DNA of 64,000 nt from Amycolatopsis sp. CA-126428 (GTDB taxonomy: Bacteria > Actinomycetota > Actinomycetes > Mycobacteriales > Pseudonocardiaceae): NCBI RefSeq assembly GCF_002904335.1, contig NZ_PPHF01000158.1:1-64000 (forward strand), in the 5' to 3' direction. How positions within the stretch are numbered: position 1 is the stretch's first letter; every line of letters begins with the position of its first letter. A program made the translations under genes and the position numbers. Under the pieces are notes generated by a model that was not told the origin of the DNA, did not search any database, and worked only from the letters and a program-made list of their open reading frames with translations. Of the stretch, positions 1-8,077 are shown piece by piece.

Positions 1-238
1 CATACGAGGTTCAATACATAAGCTCTACTGGCTTAGTTCACTAGCACACTGTTGAGTTCTCAAGCAACACACTTCGGACCGCCGCGCCGCGAAGCGCTTT
101 GGTCTTCGGCTATTGTTTCAAGCTTTGTTCCAGGGATACCACCCTGGTTCGGGACTACCCACTCTACCACGATCGTAGGAGCTTGGTTCGTGTTCCCGGC
201 GGCCACCCGGTTTCCCTGGCGACTTGGAGAACTTTACA
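1..238 (-). promoter_or_regulatory. Leader and promoter region of an rRNA operon (16S lies left of the window)
   Basis: Read on the minus strand, positions 63-44 give TTGAGAACTCAACAGTGTGC, the conserved element found just upstream of 16S rRNA (and in spacers) in actinobacteria. The 16S gene would begin to the left of position 1. A TAGAGT -10-like hexamer lies at 166-161 and a second, TAAAGT preceded by TG, at 236-231. Neither has a good -35. A small hairpin (CCAGGG/CCCTGG) sits at 130-147 within the leader. No protein gene is present in 1-311. Identification rests on the conserved element; the promoter assignments are tentative. Confidence 0.6.
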
Positions 239-248
239 TGCCCCCGAA

Positions 249-268
249 ACCCCCTTGCACAGGGGGGT
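249..268 (-). terminator. Possible terminator of the ltrA-like gene
   Basis: A short inverted repeat (ACCCCC/GGGGGT arms, 8-base loop) lies about 45 bases past the ltrA stop on the minus strand and is followed there by TTT. It could end ltrA transcription before the rRNA promoter. The stem is short, so confidence is limited. Confidence 0.35.
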
Positions 269-311
269 CCCTTTTCTCGCGCCAGGCCGTTGACCTGCAC
301 CGATACCGCCG

Positions 312-1493
312 TCAGGCCGGGTGACGCTCGCCGTGCGTCGCGACCACCGTCAGCACGACGAGCGCGGCCGCGAGCCCGGCGGCGACGTGGATCGGCGCCG
401 GAGTGAACGACGCCGCGACGACGAGCGCCGCGGTCACCGGAAACCCGATGGCGATCGGGCGGCATTCGTTCGCCGGGCCGATGTGCAGCAGCCACACGCT
501 CAGCAGGAAGACCGCGGCCGGGACCGTGGTCGCCAGCGCCGCGGCCACCCCGCCGATACCGGGCAGCGCTCCCGTGTCGTAGGCGACCGCCACCTCGAGC
601 CCGGCGCCGACGGCCGCGGCGGAAGCGAAGATGAAGTAGTGGCCGTAGCCCCAGCTCATCGACGTGAACATCGTCGGGCGGCGGACGAGACGCGCGTGCC
701 CCGGCCGGTCGAAGTAGAGCCACCACATCGAGAACACCAGGACGAGCGCCGCCGCGGCCAGGGAGATCAGCGTGCCGAGGTGGCCGGGTTCGGCGGTGGC
801 CTCCTTGATCGCGTTCGTCGCGCTGAGGATCACTTCGCCGAGCACGATCAGGGTGAACAGGCCGTACCGCTCGGCGATGTGGTGCGGGTGCCACGCCGTG
901 CCCTGGCGGCTCTCCGCCCACACCGGCACCGCCATCTCCAGGATCGCGAAGGCGAAGAACGCGTACGGCTGCAGGCCGTGCGGAAGCCACAGGTAGCCGA
1001 TCCACAGCAGCTGGCAGAAGGCGATCCCCGCGGCGTAGCGGAGTGCCGCCGGGCGGCACTCCGCGTCCGTCCGGGCGGCCCGCAGCCATTGCGCGACCAT
1101 CGCGAGCCGCATCAGGACGTAGCCGGCGACCATCACCCGGAAGTCACCGTCGAACGCGCGCTCCACCCCGGCCGCGACGGTCAGGCCGCCGGCGATCTGC
1201 AGCAGCGTGACCAGCCGGTACGGGACGTCGTCGGTGTCGAACGCCGAGGCGAACCAGCTGAAGTTCAGCCAGCCCCACCAGATCCCGAAGAAGACCAGCG
1301 CGAACGAGAACACGCCGTGCGCGACGTGGCCTTCGGCCAGCGCGTGGTGCAGCTGCGCGGCCGCCTGGCCGACGGCGACCACGAAACACAGGTCGAACAG
1401 CAGCTCCAGCGGGGTCGCGACGCGGTGGTCCTCGCCGCTGTCGCGGGCGCGCATCGGCCGGTACCACACCCGGTGCGGCAGGTGCTCGGTCAT
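312..1493 (-). CDS. Low temperature requirement A (LtrA) family membrane protein
   Basis: A 393-residue integral membrane protein of the LtrA family, named after a Listeria gene needed for growth in the cold; its biochemical role is not established. The family signature is near the N-terminus (TPLELLFDLCFVVAV, residues about 27-41) and is followed by many hydrophobic helices spread over the whole length, including the tryptophan-rich stretch IWWGWLNFSWF. Length is normal for the family. It starts with ATG and ends close to the rRNA leader, reading in the same direction. No partner gene is apparent; the exporter upstream is 424 bp away with a strong hairpin between. The family call is firm; function is unknown. 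Confidence 0.85.
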   Translation of the reverse strand: MTEHLPHRVWYRPMRARDSGEDHRVATPLELLFDLCFVVAVGQAAAQLHHALAEGHVAHGVFSFALVFFGIWWGWLNFSWFASAFDTDDVPYRLVTLLQIAGGLTVAAGVERAFDGDFRVMVAGYVLMRLAMVAQWLRAARTDAECRPAALRYAAGIAFCQLLWIGYLWLPHGLQPYAFFAFAILEMAVPVWAESRQGTAWHPHHIAERYGLFTLIVLGEVILSATNAIKEATAEPGHLGTLISLAAAALVLVFSMWWLYFDRPGHARLVRRPTMFTSMSWGYGHYFIFASAAAVGAGLEVAVAYDTGALPGIGGVAAALATTVPAAVFLLSVWLLHIGPANECRPIAIGFPVTAALVVAASFTPAPIHVAAGLAAALVVLTVVATHGERHPA

Positions 1494-1576
1494 CGGGGCT
1501 CCCCGGGCTCGTGCCAGTCGGACGCGGTCATCCCAACATGATCACGAGCCGCGTGGAAGCACGACACGGGTGAAGA

Positions 1577-1613
1577 CGGGCGGGCCCGGTTCCCCCTCCC
1601 CCGGGCCCGCCCG
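1577..1613. terminator. Strong GC hairpin between the DHA2 exporter and ltrA
   Basis: A perfect 13-bp inverted repeat (arms 1577-1589 and 1601-1613, 11-base C/T-rich loop) lies in the 424-bp gap 1494-1916. It is about 300 bases beyond the exporter stop, so it may terminate that transcript. No T-run follows, as is usual in actinomycetes. The rest of this gap shows no convincing gene. Confidence 0.45.
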
Positions 1614-1916
1614 CCACCGTCACGCGCCGGCGGGCACCGATGGGCAGCCCTTCCGCGAGTGCCGGACGGTCCCCCGCGGACGCCGACACCCACTGGACGG
1701 AAGGTGACCGAGTGTGTCCATTCCCTCGTACTCCGGACGCCTCGATCGCTCAAGCCGGTCACCCCATCCCCGGGTGGCTGACTGATTGCCACTGTCGGTA
1801 GCCAAAGCCGCGCAGTGAAGGCTCCATAAGATCTACCCGGTTGCTCTCCGTAGCACCAGTGTCTTTCCGCGCGCGTCACTCGGATGGAGCATCGCGAATC
1901 TGCGGAAAGTAGTTTC

Positions 1917-3386
1917 TCAGCCCCGGTGGACGTCCGCGGCGGAAGCTTCGGCCTGGCGAGCTTCCCGCTCTTGTTCGGAAGCCCGGTGCCGTCGGGCGCG
2001 GAGCTCGGCGAGCGCCAGGGCGAGCGCGCCGCACGTCAAGAAGGCCGCGCAGCTGAGCGCGACGGTGAGCGCCACGGGATAGCCGTGGCCGAGGACCATG
2101 CCGAAGACCGACGCGAGCACGGCGGTGCCGATCGCCGTGCCGATCCGCTGTCCGGTCTGCAGCGCGCCGCCGGCGACCCCGGCCATCCGGACCGGCACGC
2201 ACTCCAGCGTCAACGTCGTGTTCGGCGAGATCACCATCCCGCCGCCCACGCCCGCGAACACCAGCGGCAACGCGAAGGCCCAGCCGGACGCCGACGGCGG
2301 GACCAGCTGGGCGAGCAGCGCGACGGCCAGCAGCCCGACGGCGACCATGCCCAGCCCGGTGACGGTCAACCGGCGGCCGAAACGCGGCACCAGGCGCCCG
2401 GCGACCGCCGCCGACACCGCCGAACCGAGCGCGAACGGCGTCACCGACAGGCCCGACTGCAGCGGCGAGTAGCCGAGGCCCTGCTGGAAGTAGATCGCGA
2501 AGACCAGCCAGATCCCGGCGAACCCGCAGAAGTAGAGGGCGCCGACCGCCGCGCCGGTGGCGTAGCCCGGGGTGCCGGTGAACAGGCGGGTGTCGAGCAG
2601 CGGGGACCGGCCGCGCCGGACCACCGAGTGCTCCCAGCGCACGAACGCGACCCCGAAGACGACCGCGACGATGAACAGCCACCACATTCGCTTGAGGCCG
2701 CCCTGGTCGGCGTCGACGACCGGGAGCAGCACGCCGAGGACGGCGACCGCGAGCAGCACGATGCCGACGAAGTCGATCTCCGAGGAGATCTTGAGCTGTT
2801 TCTTCTCGCTGCGGGGCAGCAGCCGCAGCGCGAGGGCGAACGCGAGGACCCCGATCGGGACGTTGACGTAGAACACCCAGCGCCAGCCGTCCTGCGCCCC
2901 GAAGACGGCGATGATGAACCCGCCGAGGATCGGGCCGACCGCCGTCGAGATGCCGACGACCGCACCGAACATCCCGAACGCGCGGCCGCGCTCGGCGCCG
3001 CGGAAGAGGTCCTGGATCAGGCCGGTGTTCTGCGGGGTGAGCATGCCCGCGGCCACGCCCTGGGCGAGGCGGGCGAGCACCAGCGTGGTCTCGTTCGGGG
3101 CCGCGCCGGCCAGTGCGCTGGTGAGGACGAAGGCGGCGAGGGCGCCGAGGAACATGTTCCGGCGGCCGAACGCGTCGCCGAGGCGGCCGCCGGTGACCAG
3201 GACCAAGCCGAACGCGAGGGCGTAGCCGGAGACGACCCAGCGGATCCCGCCGCTGCTCGCGTGCAGCCCGGACTGCATCGAGGGGAGGGCGACGTTGACG
3301 ATGCTGACGTCGAGCAGGCCCATGAACCCGGCCGTGAGCGAGACGGCAAGCGCTTTCCAGCGGCGGGGATCGGGTTCGTACGTCAT
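1917..3386 (-). CDS. MFS transporter, DHA2 (14-TM) drug:H+ antiporter family
   Basis: A 489-residue inner membrane exporter of the EmrB/QacA (DHA2) type. These proteins expel hydrophobic drugs or self-made antibiotics using the proton gradient. Visible signatures are the motif LDVSIVNVALPS in TM1 (residues about 25-36), motif A GGRLGDAFGRR between TM2 and TM3, and about 14 hydrophobic helices. The C-terminus is basic and acidic (about the last 30 residues) and cytoplasmic. It starts with ATG 99 bp downstream of the dnaE stop, after a hairpin that probably ends dnaE, so it likely has its own promoter. No adjacent regulator was found. The substrate cannot be told from sequence. Confidence 0.85.
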   Translation of the reverse strand: MTYEPDPRRWKALAVSLTAGFMGLLDVSIVNVALPSMQSGLHASSGGIRWVVSGYALAFGLVLVTGGRLGDAFGRRNMFLGALAAFVLTSALAGAAPNETTLVLARLAQGVAAGMLTPQNTGLIQDLFRGAERGRAFGMFGAVVGISTAVGPILGGFIIAVFGAQDGWRWVFYVNVPIGVLAFALALRLLPRSEKKQLKISSEIDFVGIVLLAVAVLGVLLPVVDADQGGLKRMWWLFIVAVVFGVAFVRWEHSVVRRGRSPLLDTRLFTGTPGYATGAAVGALYFCGFAGIWLVFAIYFQQGLGYSPLQSGLSVTPFALGSAVSAAVAGRLVPRFGRRLTVTGLGMVAVGLLAVALLAQLVPPSASGWAFALPLVFAGVGGGMVISPNTTLTLECVPVRMAGVAGGALQTGQRIGTAIGTAVLASVFGMVLGHGYPVALTVALSCAAFLTCGALALALAELRARRHRASEQEREARQAEASAADVHRG

Positions 3387-3447
3387 CGAGGGCAGACCTC
3401 ACGCGAGTTCATGGGCCGGGGATACCCCACCCAGCAAACACGAAAGG

Positions 3448-3480
3448 CGGGATCCGCGCGCGTTGTCGGCACGGATCCCG
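3448..3480 (-). terminator. Probable dnaE terminator
   Basis: A perfect inverted repeat with 9-base arms (CGGGATCCG/CGGATCCCG) and a 15-base loop begins 6 bases beyond the dnaE stop codon, the right place for a terminator of the minus-strand dnaE transcript. Confidence 0.5.
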
Positions 3481-3485
3481 AAGCC

Positions 3486-6400
3486 TCACGTGGAGGCGGT
3501 GATGCCCCGGATGCCCTTCAGCTCGCCGATCAGCATCGAGCTGACCTTGACCGGGTAGTCGTACAGCGCGAAGACCGTCTGGTTCTTGCCCACCAGCTTG
3601 AGGTGCACCGGGGTCTCGCCCTTGTGCGCCAGCAGCGTGGACCGCAGCTCGCTCACCACCGACTGGTCGATCTTCTCCGCCGCCGCGAGCAGCACCAGCG
3701 GCGGCTCGTCGTCGCCGTTGCCGGTGCCGACCTCCGACAGGTCGAGCGTCGCCAGGCCGCCGCCGAAGATCGACATCTTGTCTTCGCGCCAGTTGACCCG
3801 GCCCTTGACCAGGACCGCGTTGTCCTCGATCAGCTCACCGGCGAAGAGCGCGTACGACTTCGGGAAGAACAGCACCTCGAGCGAGGCGTCCATGTCCTCG
3901 ACCGTGCAGATCGCCCACGGCTCGCCCTTCTTGTTGACCCGCCGCTCGAGCGAGGTGATCAGCCCGGAGATCACCAGCTCGCCTTCCTTCGGCGGATCGT
4001 TGAGGATGCTCGCGATCGGCTTGGGGGCGTGCTTGCGCAGGATCCGCTCGGCGCCGTCCAGCGGGTGCGCCGAGACGTACAGGCCGAGCATCTCGCGCTC
4101 GTAGGCGAGCAGCTGCTTGCGCGGGTACTCCTCCTCGCCGAACTTCAGGTGCGCCAGCGGGGACGACGACGGCGCTGCCTCCCCCTCCTCGCCGCCGAAG
4201 CCGAACAGGTCGAACTGGCCCATCGCCTCCTGGCGCTTGAGCGGGACGACGGCTTCGACCGCGTCCTCGTGGACTTGGATCATCGACAGCCGCGTGTGGC
4301 CGAGGGAGTCGAACCCGCCCGCCTTGATCAGCGACTCGATGACCCGCTTGTTGCAGGCCACGAGCTCGGACTTGTCGAGGAAGTCGGTGAAGGAGGCGTA
4401 CTTGCCCTTCTCCTCGCGGGTCTTGATGATCGACTCGACGACGTTCGCGCCGACGTTGCGGACCGCGCCGAGGCCGAAGCGGATGTCGTCCCCGACGGCC
4501 GCGAAGCGCAGGGCCGATTCGTTGACGTCCGGCGGCAGCACCTTGATGCCGAGCCGGCGGCACTCGGACAGGTAGACCGCCGACTTGTCCTTGTTGTCGC
4601 CGACCGACGTGAGCAGGGCGGCCATGTACTCGGCCCGGAAGTTCGCCTTGAGGTAGGCGGTCCAGTACGAGATCAGGCCGTACGCGGCCGCGTGGCTCTT
4701 GTTGAACGCGTACCCGGCGAACGGGAGGATCGTGTCCCAGAGCGCCTTGATCGCCTCGGGCGAGAAGCCGCCGGGCCGCAGGTCACTGGCCCGCATGCCG
4801 GCCTCGAAGCCCTCGTACTCCTTGTCGAGGACTTCTTTCTTCTTCTTGCCCATCGCGCGGCGGAGCACGTCCGCGCGCCCCATCGTGTACCCGGCCACCT
4901 TCTGGCCGATGTGCATGATCTGCTCTTGGTACACGATCAGGCCGTAGGTGTCGGCCAGGATCTCCCGCAGCGGCTCGTCGAGCTCCGGGTGGATCGGCTT
5001 GACCTTCTGCCGGTTGTTCTTGCGGTCGGCGTAGTCGTTGTGCGCGTTCATGCCCATCGGGCCGGGGCGGTACAGCGCGCCGACCGCGACGATGTCGTCG
5101 AACACCGTGGGCTCCATGCGCCGCAGCAGGTCGCGCATGGGGCCGCCGTCCAGCTGGAACACGCCGAGCGTGTCGCCGCGGGCCAGCAGCTTGTACGTCT
5201 CCGGGTCGTCCATGCCGAGCCGGTCGAGGTCGATGTCGACCCCGCGGTTGGCCTTGATGTTGTCGATCGCGTCACCGATGACGGTGAGGTTGCGCAGGCC
5301 GAGGAAGTCCATCTTCAGCAGGCCGATGGCCTCGCACGACGGGTAGTCCCAGCCGGTGATGATCGAGCCGTCGTCACGCTGCCACAGCGGGATCGCGTCG
5401 GTCAGCGGGTCGCAGGACATGATGACCGCGCAGGCGTGGACGCCGGCGTTGCGGATCAGGCCCTCGAGGCCGCGGGCGGTCTCGAAGATCGTCTTGCACT
5501 CGTCGTCGGTCTCGACGAGCGCGCGGACCTCGGCGGCCTCGCCGTAGCGCTCGTGCTTGTTGTCGACGATGCCCGAGAGCGGGATGTCCTTCGCCATGAT
5601 CGGCGGCGGCAGCGCCTTGGAGATCTTGTCCGCGATCGCGTAGCCCGGCTGGCCGAAGTGGACGCGCGCGCTGTCCTTGATCGCGGCTTTCGTCTTGATC
5701 GTGCCGAAGGTGATGACCTGGGCGACCTTGTCCGAGCCGTACTTGTCGGTCGCGTACCGGATCATCTCGCCGCGCCGGCGGTCGTCGAAGTCGATGTCGA
5801 TGTCGGGCATCGAGACGCGCTCGGGGTTCAGGAACCGCTCGAACAGCAGCTTCTGCGGGATCGGGTCCAGGTTGGTGATACCGAGGACGTACGCGACCAG
5901 CGAACCGGCGGCCGAACCACGGCCGGGACCGACCCGGATGCCGACCTTGCGGGCGTAGCTGATGAGGTCGGCGACGATCAGGAAGTAGGCCGGGAAGCCC
6001 TTGCCGATGATGACGTCGAGCTCGATCTCGATGCGCTCGTTGTAGGACTCGTCCGGCACGCCGTCCGGGAAGCGCCACTTGAGCCCGCGCTGGACCTCTT
6101 CGCGCAGCCAGCCGCCCTGGTCGTACCCCTCCGGCACCTCGAAGAACGGCAGCCGGTCCTTGTGCGAGTAGACGTCTTCGTAGGACTCGACGCGCTCGGC
6201 GATCAGCAGCGTCGTGTCGGCCGCGCCGGGGACCTCCTTGTCCCAGTACTCGCGCATCTCGGCGGCGGACTTGAGGTAGTAGCCGTCGCCGTCGAACTTG
6301 AACCGGGTCGGGTCGTTGAGGGTCTTGCCGGCCTGGACGCACAGCAGCGCCGAGTGCGTGTCGGCCTGGTCCTTGGTGACGTAGTGCGAGTCGTTGGTGG

Positions 6401-7073
6401 CGATCGGCTTGAGGTCGAGCAGCCGGCCGACCTCCAGCAGGCCCTCGCGGACCGACCGCTCGATCGGCAGGCCGTGGTCCATCAGCTCGAGGAAGAAGTT
6501 GTCGGCGCCGAAGATGTCCTTGTAGTCGGACGCGGCCTGGATCGCCGCCTCCTTCTGGCCCAGCCGCAGCCGGGTCTGCACCTCGCCCGAGGGGCAGCCG
6601 GTGGTCGCGATGATCCCGGAGTGGTTCTCGGCGATCAGCTCGCGGTCCATCCGGGGCTTGCGGTAGTAGCCCTGCATGCTGGCCAGCGAGGACAGCTTGA
6701 AGAGGTTCCGCAGCCCGGTGGCGTTCTGCGCGAGCATGGTCATGTGGGTGTACGCGCCGGCGCCCGAGACGTCGCCGCCCTCACCGAGCTCGTCGGAGCC
6801 GCGCTGGTTCGACTGGCCCCAGAAGACCGGCTTCTTGTGGAACCGCGACTCCGGCGCGATGTACGCCTCGATCCCGATGATCGGCTTGAGGCCGTGCTTC
6901 TTCGACTGCTGGTAGAACTCGTCGCCGCCGTACATGTTGCCGTGGTCGGTCATGCCGACCGCGGGCATGCCGAGGCGCGCCGCCTCCGCGAAGAGGGGAG
7001 CGATCTTCGCCGCACCGTCGAGCATCGAGTACTCGGTGTGGACGTGCAGGTGGACGAAAGAATCGTTCGACAC
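3486..7073 (-). CDS. dnaE: DNA polymerase III alpha subunit (DnaE1)
   Basis: Catalytic subunit of the replicative DNA polymerase, 1195 residues, close to the 1184 of mycobacterial DnaE1. The N-terminal PHP domain opens with HLHVHTEYSMLDG (residues about 8-20), whose histidines belong to the metal-dependent proofreading site of actinobacterial DnaE1. The polymerase core carries the catalytic acidic motif PDIDIDFDD at residues 423-431, preceded by GPGRGSAAGSLVAY. The C-terminal part holds the tandem HhH and OB-fold regions (about 860-1195). It starts with ATG and is followed by a hairpin. Divergent from the asparagine operon, with a palindromic repeat element in the 350-bp gap. Essential gene; identification is certain. 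Confidence 0.98.
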   Translation of the reverse strand: MSNDSFVHLHVHTEYSMLDGAAKIAPLFAEAARLGMPAVGMTDHGNMYGGDEFYQQSKKHGLKPIIGIEAYIAPESRFHKKPVFWGQSNQRGSDELGEGGDVSGAGAYTHMTMLAQNATGLRNLFKLSSLASMQGYYRKPRMDRELIAENHSGIIATTGCPSGEVQTRLRLGQKEAAIQAASDYKDIFGADNFFLELMDHGLPIERSVREGLLEVGRLLDLKPIATNDSHYVTKDQADTHSALLCVQAGKTLNDPTRFKFDGDGYYLKSAAEMREYWDKEVPGAADTTLLIAERVESYEDVYSHKDRLPFFEVPEGYDQGGWLREEVQRGLKWRFPDGVPDESYNERIEIELDVIIGKGFPAYFLIVADLISYARKVGIRVGPGRGSAAGSLVAYVLGITNLDPIPQKLLFERFLNPERVSMPDIDIDFDDRRRGEMIRYATDKYGSDKVAQVITFGTIKTKAAIKDSARVHFGQPGYAIADKISKALPPPIMAKDIPLSGIVDNKHERYGEAAEVRALVETDDECKTIFETARGLEGLIRNAGVHACAVIMSCDPLTDAIPLWQRDDGSIITGWDYPSCEAIGLLKMDFLGLRNLTVIGDAIDNIKANRGVDIDLDRLGMDDPETYKLLARGDTLGVFQLDGGPMRDLLRRMEPTVFDDIVAVGALYRPGPMGMNAHNDYADRKNNRQKVKPIHPELDEPLREILADTYGLIVYQEQIMHIGQKVAGYTMGRADVLRRAMGKKKKEVLDKEYEGFEAGMRASDLRPGGFSPEAIKALWDTILPFAGYAFNKSHAAAYGLISYWTAYLKANFRAEYMAALLTSVGDNKDKSAVYLSECRRLGIKVLPPDVNESALRFAAVGDDIRFGLGAVRNVGANVVESIIKTREEKGKYASFTDFLDKSELVACNKRVIESLIKAGGFDSLGHTRLSMIQVHEDAVEAVVPLKRQEAMGQFDLFGFGGEEGEAAPSSSPLAHLKFGEEEYPRKQLLAYEREMLGLYVSAHPLDGAERILRKHAPKPIASILNDPPKEGELVISGLITSLERRVNKKGEPWAICTVEDMDASLEVLFFPKSYALFAGELIEDNAVLVKGRVNWREDKMSIFGGGLATLDLSEVGTGNGDDEPPLVLLAAAEKIDQSVVSELRSTLLAHKGETPVHLKLVGKNQTVFALYDYPVKVSSMLIGELKGIRGITAST

Positions 7074-7253
7074 CAGCGAAAACCTCCCCTAGGTGGATCG
7101 GACCGGCGCGCCCGGGTCTCTCACCTTATCCCGCGCTCACCGGGCTCGATTGTGCGCCTCGGCGGGGCCGGACCGGAGCACCGACGCGCGGCCCCTTCGA
7201 GCGGAAACGATCACGACACGCGCCGCTGCCACCCGGTCACGCGCGGACGCGGG

Positions 7254-7297
7254 TCGTGAGTGGTAAGGCGGGTTCTAACCCGCCTTACCACTCACGA
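7254..7297. repeat. REP-like palindromic element, copy 1
   Basis: A perfect inverted repeat of two 21-base arms (7254-7274 and 7277-7297) around a 2-base loop, starting TCGTGAGTGGTAA on either strand. A near copy lies at 49243-49286. This one lies between two divergent genes (dnaE and the GntR gene), where no terminator is expected, so it looks like a dispersed palindromic repeat rather than a terminator alone. Confidence 0.75.
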
Positions 7298-7336
7298 GCA
7301 CGACGGTGAGGTGGGCCACAGGGCGCGGAGTTCGCG

Positions 7337-7365
7337 TTGACACCGGCGACGCCGGGACCGAGCAT
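7337..7365 (+). promoter_or_regulatory. Promoter of the asparagine operon
   Basis: A perfect TTGACA -35 (7337-7342), a 17-base spacer and GAGCAT (7360-7365, three matches to TATAAT) predict transcription from about 7372. This places the operator at 7379-7397 just past the start point and argues that the GntR protein begins at 7421 rather than further upstream. Confidence 0.5.
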
Positions 7366-7378
7366 TCCCGCCATGAAC

Positions 7379-7397
7379 CTGTCTGACAGCCAGACAG
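7379..7397. promoter_or_regulatory. Operator for the FadR-type GntR regulator
   Basis: CTGTCTG and CAGACAG form perfect 7-base arms around 5 bases. The left half also contains GTCTGAC, which fits the GT-N3-AC core preferred by FadR-subfamily GntR proteins. It sits between the predicted promoter and the regulator's start codon, so negative autoregulation of the operon is likely. Confidence 0.5.
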
Positions 7398-7420
7398 CCG
7401 GACAAGGTGGTCCTCGCCGG

Positions 7421-8077
7421 GTGAGTGCCATGGAAGCCGTGCTGGCCCACCTGCGCTCCACGATCGAACGCGGCGAGTACGCCATCGGCGACAAACTCCC
7501 CTCCGAAGCCGCCCTGAGCAGGGAGTTCGAAGTCAGCCGGTCGGTGATCCGGGAAGCCCTCCGCGGTCTCCAGGCGCTCGGCATGACCGAGTCGAAGACC
7601 GGCAAGGGCACCTTCGTCACCGCCACCGGCCCGGCCGACAACCCCACCTTCGGGCCCTATTCGGCCCGCGACCTCATCGAGGTGCGTCGGCACGTCGAGA
7701 TCCCGGTCGCCGGGTACGCGGCCGTGCGGCGGAGCCAGGACGACCTCGACCTGCTCGCCCACCTGCTCGACCGGATGGACGCCGAGACCGACAACACCGC
7801 CTGGGTGGCCCTCGACTCGCTCTTCCACATCACCATCGCGCAGGCCTCGGGCAACCCGGTGTTCGGGAAGGTGATCGAGGAGATCCGGGACGCGCTCGCC
7901 CGCCAGTCCGCCTTCCTCAACCAGCTCGGCGACCGGCGGCGCCGGTCGAACATCGAGCACCGGGAGATCGTCACCGCCATCGAAAGCGGTTCCGAAAAGC
8001 AAGCCGTCGAAGCCATGACGGCGCACCTGCAGCACGTCGAAGCCACTCTGACCAGCATCGTGAACGGGGAGCAGTGA
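7421..8077 (+). CDS. GntR family (FadR/FCD type) regulator of the asparagine operon
   Basis: A 218-residue DNA-binding repressor. The winged helix is N-terminal (KLPSEAALSREFEVSRSVIREALRGLQALGM, shown here as one helix-turn-helix region at about residues 28-58). An FCD ligand-binding domain follows, with histidines and acidic residues in the pattern of a metal or organic acid site. I chose GTG 7421 because AAGGTGG lies 10 bases upstream and because the TTGACA promoter and the operator lie before it; ATG 7373 has no ribosome site and would overlap the operator, and TTG 7337 would fall inside the promoter. It overlaps the permease gene by 4 bases (GTGA), so all genes to 13470 probably form one transcript. 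A ligand such as aspartate, asparagine or fumarate is inferred from context only. Confidence 0.75.
   Translation: MSAMEAVLAHLRSTIERGEYAIGDKLPSEAALSREFEVSRSVIREALRGLQALGMTESKTGKGTFVTATGPADNPTFGPYSARDLIEVRRHVEIPVAGYAAVRRSQDDLDLLAHLLDRMDAETDNTAWVALDSLFHITIAQASGNPVFGKVIEEIRDALARQSAFLNQLGDRRRRSNIEHREIVTAIESGSEKQAVEAMTAHLQHVEATLTSIVNGEQ

Noticed and set aside
1490..1879. A 129-codon minus-strand frame in the gap between ltrA and the exporter
   Set aside because: The composition is irregular, there is no ribosome site, and the frame contains a strong hairpin. No family is recognised.
1884..7259. A 1791-codon open frame on the plus strand opposite dnaE and the exporter
   Set aside because: It is the antisense shadow of two well-supported genes; its protein is Arg/Asp/Glu/Val repetitive with no fold, an effect of GC-rich codon use.
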